Assembly: GCA_009602725.1 (NCBI GenBank)
Contig: WELB01000052.1
Coordinates: forward strand, 511,885-540,837
DNA from: Spirogloea muscicola
Taxonomy: Eukaryota; Streptophyta; Zygnematophyceae; Spirogloeales; Spirogloeaceae
Length of the DNA: 28,953 bases
Direction: 5' to 3'
Numbering within the stretch: the stretch's first letter is position 1; each line of letters starts with the position of its first letter. The notes under the pieces were generated by a model that saw only the letters and a program-made list of their open reading frames with translations, had not been told where the DNA came from and made no database searches. Shown here piece after piece: positions 24,021 to 28,953 of the stretch. The position numbers and the translations under genes were made by a program.

Positions 24021-27000
24021 ATGGCGGACGCCACGCCGGAGGACCCCGCCCCGGCTGCTCCCGGCGCTCCACCGGCAGCCGCTGAGACGGCGGCTGACAG
24101 CCTCGACGGCAGCTTCCGCGGGTGCGGTGCCCGGCGGCAGCTCTGGCGGCGGCGGCGGCGGCGGCGGCAGCAGCTAGCAGGCGAGCGCCCCGTGCACCGA
24201 CGGGGAACGCCGGGCTCTCGGCGCCGTGGCGTCGCAGTGGCGCACTTGCCCGTCGCCAACGCCGGCGCCCGCGTTGCCGCCGCCTGCAGGCTGTCGCTGG
24301 AGGAGCGGTTTGCGCAGGTGCGCAGCGTGGGCGAGGAGTGCATCCAGGAGGAGGAGCTGCGGCAGCTGCTGCTCCGCAAGCCCGACCCGGTCTGCTACGA
24401 CGGCTTCGAGCCGTCCGGGCGCATGCACATTGCCCAGGTGAAGCCTGCACTTGGCCCCACTGCCTTTGCCCATGGCTTGCTTCCAGCGCTTCTCGTGCTG
24501 CCGATTTTCGGGCTGAGGCTGAGGAGGAGCTCGTGAAGCCAGCATGTGGAGCATGGCTACTGGTCTCAGCGCGCTCGTGCTCATGCTTCTACCTTCCTGA
24601 GGGCTCGTCCTCAAGCCACGGTCCCAAGTGGCCAGAACCCAGAACCCAGAACCCAGAGCCCCAAACCCCAAACCCAGAACGACCAGTGGCTCCTCCAAAC
24701 TGGGCGCTTGACTCGAACAGTCGTGACCCTTGCCTGGCAGTCTGCTCCTCGCAGGGCGTCATGAAGGCGCTGAACGTCAACAAGCTGACGGGGGCCGGCT
24801 GCATCTTCAAGTTCTGGGTGGCCGATTGGTTCGCCAAGCTCAACAACAAAATGGGAGGCGACCTCAAGAAGATCCAGACCGTTGGGCGCTACATGATCGA
24901 GGTCTGGAAAGCGGCCGGCATGGACTTGGAGCGTGTCCAATTCCTGTGGTCGTCTGAGGAGATCACGTCCAAGGCGGGCGAATACTGGCCGCTGGTCATG
25001 GATATTGCTGCACGCAACAAGCTACCGCGCATCATCAGGTCAGACGACCGAGCGCGAGCTTCGTTTGCGAGCTTCGCGACACGAGTGTGTGGGAGCCGCT
25101 CAGTTGTCGCTACGGCAGGCAGTAAAGACAGCCTGGTTGGGCTGGGCGGCAGATGCTCGCAAATCATGGGGAGGAGTGAGCAGGACGACCTGTCGGCGGC
25201 CCAGATCTTCTATCCGTGCATGCAGTGCGCGGACATCTTCTTCCTCAAGGTGACCCTGCGATCCTGGCTTGACTTTTGGTGCATGCATGCCTGTCAACCT
25301 CAGGCCTTGCTTGTAATGGTCCACAAGGAGGCCCAGATGTCTCCACTCCGTCTGAACACGTCAAGATCACACCATGCTCTTGCTGCTGCAAGTTAGCTAC
25401 TTCCATTGGCCGCTGAGCTGCCTACGCGGTGCAGTGCAGGCGGACATTTGCCAGCTGGGAATGGACCAGCGCAAAGTCAATGTCCTAGCACGGGAGTACT
25501 GCGATGACATCAAACGGAAAAACAAGCCCATCATCCTCTCCCACCGTATCCGCAATGATTGATGCTGCACCACGGCTTCGTCGTACACTTGTTGCGATCC
25601 CCAATTGATCATGCCTCTGAGAACGTAGGGTGCAAAGATGAGGATGTTGCTGCAGCTGCAGTGGTGTGAGAGCTCTTGACAAATCGGTAGATATGCTACC
25701 CGGTCTTTTGCAAGGACAGGAAAAGATGTCCAAGAGTGACCCAAACTCTGCTATCTTCATGGAGGATGAAGAGGTTTTGAGTCCTGCAACTGCCCTTGCT
25801 TATACGCTCCACAGACTTGCCGGATCTGCTCCAGCGGCCCTGCCTTGGCTGTAGGCAATAGACCCTGCCTGATGGTCAATGACTAGCACATATGAGCATG
25901 CGGCATCTTCCCAGTGCTCTGCTGCATCTGATATCTCCACATTTTAAGTCATGTGCATTGCTGTTGGATATGCAGGCTGAAGTCAATGTGAAGATTAAGA
26001 AAGCCTTCTGCCCAGAGAAGGTGCTGGAAGGCAACCCTTGCATTGCTTATGTGCAGTACATTATTCTGCCCACTTTTGGGAAGCTTCTCATTGAGCGAAG
26101 CGAGCTGCACGGTGGTAACAAGTGAGTTTGCTGTTCTTAGCAACTCTGCTCAGAAGGCAGTGCAAGTGTTACTTAGAAGTGAATATGCCTTACTTCAAGT
26201 CCTGTCTCATGCTAAGTAGTAATAATGTATAAGACCTTGCTGCACTCTTGGCAGGGAGTACACAACCTTCGAGGAGGTCAGTTCTGATTACCTGAGTGCC
26301 GAGCTCCACCCACAGGACCTTAAGATTGCCCTTGCCAAGGGTCTTAACGCGATACTCCAGGTAAGAGTACTAGCCCATACGTGTATACAAGACGTGAGCA
26401 GTCCAATGTCTTACTCATTGCATTGGTACAAATTGATGCCTTCAAGGCTCGCAGAAGTAGCATCTCAGCACAAACTTTGGTCTTTTGCACTAAATCTGGT
26501 GTCTTTCCTCTGTTTATGTCGTTAACTTCTGCCTCACCCTCCTTTCCTCGGCAATATTGACAGCCAGTGCGCAATCACTTCAAGAATGACCCTGAGGCAA
26601 AGAAATTGCTCATGCAAGTGAAGGTGAGCGAGTCAATACTTCCCAATTGCACCCTCCACGATAATGGTTGCAACAACGACATTATGCACCAGTTTGTCAC
26701 TTCCACGAGGCACCTGTTATTGGTCACTCGTAACTATGATGCACAGAAAGGCATTGTTATTGGCATGCAAAAGTTCACTGTGTTGCCTGTGAATGACCCA
26801 GGCCTACAAGGTGACAAGATGACTGGGGGGCGTGAGCCTGGAGACTCGGTAATGCATAAGTCCACCTCTGCCTTGCTTTGGAGGACCAAAGTAATCAACT
26901 TTGACAGCTAGAGGTTCTTGACATGCTCATGCTTACCAAATGCCTACAGTGCAATATACAACTTTCACAACAAGCTTTTTCAGGTCAGACGAGATGTTCC

Positions 27001-27034
27001 ACATTGTCAAATGCCAAAAGCAAGGGGTAGGTGA
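24021..27034 (+). CDS. TyrRS: Tyrosyl-tRNA synthetase, cytosolic (eukaryotic/archaeal) type
   Basis: Class I synthetase that charges tRNA-Tyr. Modelled exons: 24021-24121, 24290-24437, 24755-25038, 25153-25249, 25440-25545, 25691-25773, 25976-26121, 26255-26360, 26564-26623, 26984-27034, giving 393 aa, near the plant cytosolic length. ATG 24021 has a good context (GCCATGGCG). The catalytic core shows the HIGH-type motif in EPSGRMHIAQ (residues 74-83), KFWVADWFAKLNNK, FLWSSEEI, QIFYPCMQCADIFFLK, the tyrosine-site region ADICQLGMDQRKVN, and KMSKS at about 257-261. The C-terminal anticodon-side part reads LKIALAKGLNAILQPVRNHF. No EMAP-II-like extension is present. If 24122-24289 is not spliced out, 56 basic residues are added in frame. 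The donor after exon 6 (GTTTTG) is weak, and the last exon is tentative; read-through from exon 9 would instead end at 26911. Convergent with the bHLH gene. Confidence 0.94.
24145..24168 (+). repeat. (GGC)8 trinucleotide repeat
   Basis: GGC run inside the proposed first intron of TyrRS. If translated it would give an Arg or Ala run. Confidence 0.9.
24633..24680 (+). repeat. Heptamer tandem repeat (AGAACCC)n in a TyrRS intron
   Basis: About six to seven degenerate units of AGAACCC/CAAACCC in the intron 24438-24754. It resembles plant telomeric CCCTAAA with two changes per unit. Confidence 0.8.
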
Positions 27035-27142
27035 TCGACCGCTAGCTGCACCAATAAGATCACTACAGGAAGTTCTGGAGCAGAAGATTATGACTGTCAG
27101 GTGAACCGTCAATGGAATAGAATCCCCCGTGACACAATAAAA

Positions 27143-27147
27143 TGTAA
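27143..27147 (+). terminator. Poly(A) signal TGTAA of TyrRS
   Basis: TGTAA lies about 110 nt after the proposed TyrRS stop and 70 bp before the end of the converging bHLH gene. Confidence 0.5.
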
Positions 27148-27218
27148 AATGGCAAGATTTGAGAAGGGGTAAAAAATGGGCCTACATGCTACCCTATACA
27201 ACCCTGGAACCCTGCTGG

Positions 27219-28845
27219 TTAAGCTACAGGAGGGCGGAGGACATGGTCCTGCGACGTATCCAAATCTGCAGGCGGAAGGTACTGCCACATATGCATGGCC
27301 GGGTAGCCTGCATACGGAGCCCCCTTGCCCTGTGCAGCATACGCAGCGGCAGCCGCCTGCGTGGCAGCAGGGTGGGGGATGAAGCCCGGCGATACTGCCA
27401 TGCTCTTGACCTGCTGCTCCAAGCGATCCTTCTCTGACTTGAGCCTCGCCTTTTCGTCCCTCAAGTCAATCTTCTCCGCCTGCAAATATTAAGAGATCAC
27501 ATACAGCAGCAGCAAGCAAGCAATCTGGTCAGAGATTAACACTAATCGCCAGAAACCTACCATCGGGCTGGCCTTCTTGCAAAGGATCCGGGGAAGGTTC
27601 AAAGCAATGCCCCACACGTACCCTTAAGTGGAGGAAGGCCTTCGTCGGCTGACATGCAAGGCTGATTTACCATGAGACTGCTTGTAACAGCAGCAAGACT
27701 TGTGTACCTTCAGTTCCTTAATCTGGTCCTGCAGCTGCGCATTCCCTGCACGCAGCTCCTTGGCCTCTGTTCTCAATTGACCCACCACCTTGACGGCATC
27801 GCTCAGAATGCTGGCCTTGTCGGTCTTGGGAGGCCGCCCAGGGTCCAGCTCGAGGACCTGACTCAGCTCGACGAACCTGCATGCCCACCAGAAGTTACCC
27901 ACAATTCAGCCTTGTGCCACCAGCAAAAGAGCTCCAGCGCTCTATATGTATGACAATGACCACACCCGTGATGCAGGAGCACTTTCCCGAACGGAGTAAG
28001 TGGCCTAGCAGCTGCAGCTGAGGCTCGTCCATGGCGACCACGTATCCCTCCCTCCCTTGGTACCGAAACTCAGCTTGCTTGGCTGTCGCCAGTCACAGAT
28101 GCTGTGCCAGGCCGCTACTATTACTGCAAGGCAGCGTCAAATCAAGGCTACCCCAGGGGGTGCCGGCAGAGTCTTGACCTGTCATTCAGCCGGTCGCGCC
28201 TCATCTTCTCCCGATTGGCCTTGCTGCCAGAGCCGCCCTCGCGGCAGCACTCGTCCCGTGACCTGCCGCGGACACGGCCAGAGCAGCCCCGCCACGCCGC
28301 GTGCAAGCCTCAGGGAGCCTCCATGGCTTCAGAAAGTGTTTCGCTGGCCACGCAGCACAGACTGCTGCAAGCCACCACCTGCCGCTCTCGCTTGTCTTTG
28401 CCCATACGAATGCCAACGAGGGCCACGGGGGCCAGGTCCCAACCCTGCTGATAATTGGCACCCCGTGGCCAAGCTCATCGCCACACGAGGGCGTGGGAGC
28501 ACTGCCGCGACGTGGGCCCGAGGGCGAGGAAAGGGGCCCGCACCGCTTCTTGGAGACGGACGACTCCTTCTCAACCTCCTCGTCATGGCTGCCATCCTCC
28601 GCCTTCACCGCGTCACCGCCGCTGCGCCACCACCCGGGCACCAGCGCGCAGGAGCTTGAGCTCCGAGGGCCGAGCCGGCAGCAGGGCCAGGAGGCGCAGC
28701 AGGGCCAGGAGGCGCAGGGGCGGGGCTGCGGCGCCCACCCGCTGGCGGCGCCGTCGAGGCCGTTCCAGATGCCGACCAGGTTGTCGATGTGCTGCTCGTC
28801 CTCCAGGTAGCAGTTCCACGGTGCCTCGCTCACCGGCGAGTTCAT
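27219..28845 (-). CDS. ILR3-like: bHLH transcription factor, ILR3-like (subgroup IVc)
   Basis: Four phase-consistent exons (gene order): 28845-28544, 28262-28179, 27876-27708, 27479-27219, giving 271 aa. The basic region is GSKANREKMRRDRLNDR (about residues 113-129). The helix-loop-helix follows as FVELSQVLELDPGRPPKTDK and ASILSDAVKVVGQLRTEAK. A leucine-zipper-like coiled coil comes next (LQDQIKELKAEKIDLRDEK, then RLKSEKDRLEQQ). The tail MWQYLPPADLDTSQDHVL plus RPPVA matches the conserved C-terminus of plant bHLH34/104/105(ILR3)/115. In plants these proteins activate the iron-deficiency response and are degraded through BRUTUS-type E3 ligases; that role here is inference. The N-terminus reads MNSPVSEAPWNCYLEDEQ. 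Exon 1 was ended at 28544 because it restores phase and gives SVSKKR just before the basic region. The Cys usually next to the basic-region Arg is Asn here. Confidence 0.94.
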
Positions 28846-28953
28846 GGCCGCCGCCGCCGCCGCCGCCGCCTCCTTGGGAGCGCCACGGCCAAGGGCCAGC
28901 CCGCTCAGTCGCCTCCGCCCCGCGCTCCTCTGCCGCCGCCGCCGCCGCCGCCG
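28846..28953. repeat. GCC-triplet-rich 5' flank of the bHLH gene
   Basis: Runs of GCC triplets at about 28847-28871 and from 28932 to the window edge, in the presumed promoter or 5' UTR. Confidence 0.8.

Noticed and set aside
24122-25396. 424-codon plus-strand ORF through the TyrRS introns
   Set aside because: Only its middle part is coding (TyrRS exon 3). The rest reads through introns and the GGC run in the wrong frame.

Overview
This is a nuclear window from a green alga. The genes are intron-rich with GT-AG introns and very short exons. The proteins are plant-like: a plant-type serine palmitoyltransferase subunit, a RETICULATA-RELATED chloroplast protein, an ILR3-type bHLH factor and a euAP2-like AP2 factor. 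TGTAA, the chlorophyte polyadenylation signal, lies 15 to 225 nt after the stop of five of the seven genes. Gene 5' ends are GC-rich with GCG/GCC triplet runs, while introns and 3' ends are more AT-rich. A trebouxiophyte (Coccomyxa/Chlorella-like) is my best guess; the sequence alone does not give a species. All exon models were built by hand from splice sites, reading phase and family resemblance.

Left part: 1-1473 (+) is the 3' part of an RRM RNA-binding protein whose start lies outside the window. It converges on an AP2-domain transcription factor at 2130-4751 (-), whose AP2 domain is spread over five exons, three of them only 26-33 nt. Next on the same strand is LCB2, the catalytic subunit of serine palmitoyltransferase (5416-9057, 12 exons, one GC-AG intron).

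Middle part: 9.1-13.4 kb has no gene I can identify. It holds a GC-rich LCB2 5' flank, clustered hairpins, a tandem duplication whose two copies keep the same stem, a (CAA)n tract, a possible LTR end with primer-binding site, an unrecognised 121-codon reading frame, and short dispersed repeats. A DJ-1/PfpI (Hsp31-like) protein lies at 13460-15650 (-). About 1.4 kb of GC-rich DNA separates it from a divergent ten-exon gene (17045-21612, +) for a RETICULATA-RELATED 5/6-like chloroplast protein (ChaN-like plus DUF3411).

Right part: 21.6-24.0 kb is repeat-bearing intergenic DNA. Cytosolic-type tyrosyl-tRNA synthetase (24021-27034, +) converges with an ILR3-like bHLH factor (27219-28845, -); their stops are about 185 bp apart.

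The genes are unrelated housekeeping and regulatory genes, as expected for a eukaryotic chromosome, not an operon. I see no clearly new multi-gene system. The items most worth following are the AP2 micro-exon pattern and loss of the second AP2 domain, the tandem hairpin element at 10.3 kb, the possible Tat-like segment in the RETICULATA-related protein, and three families of dispersed intergenic repeats.
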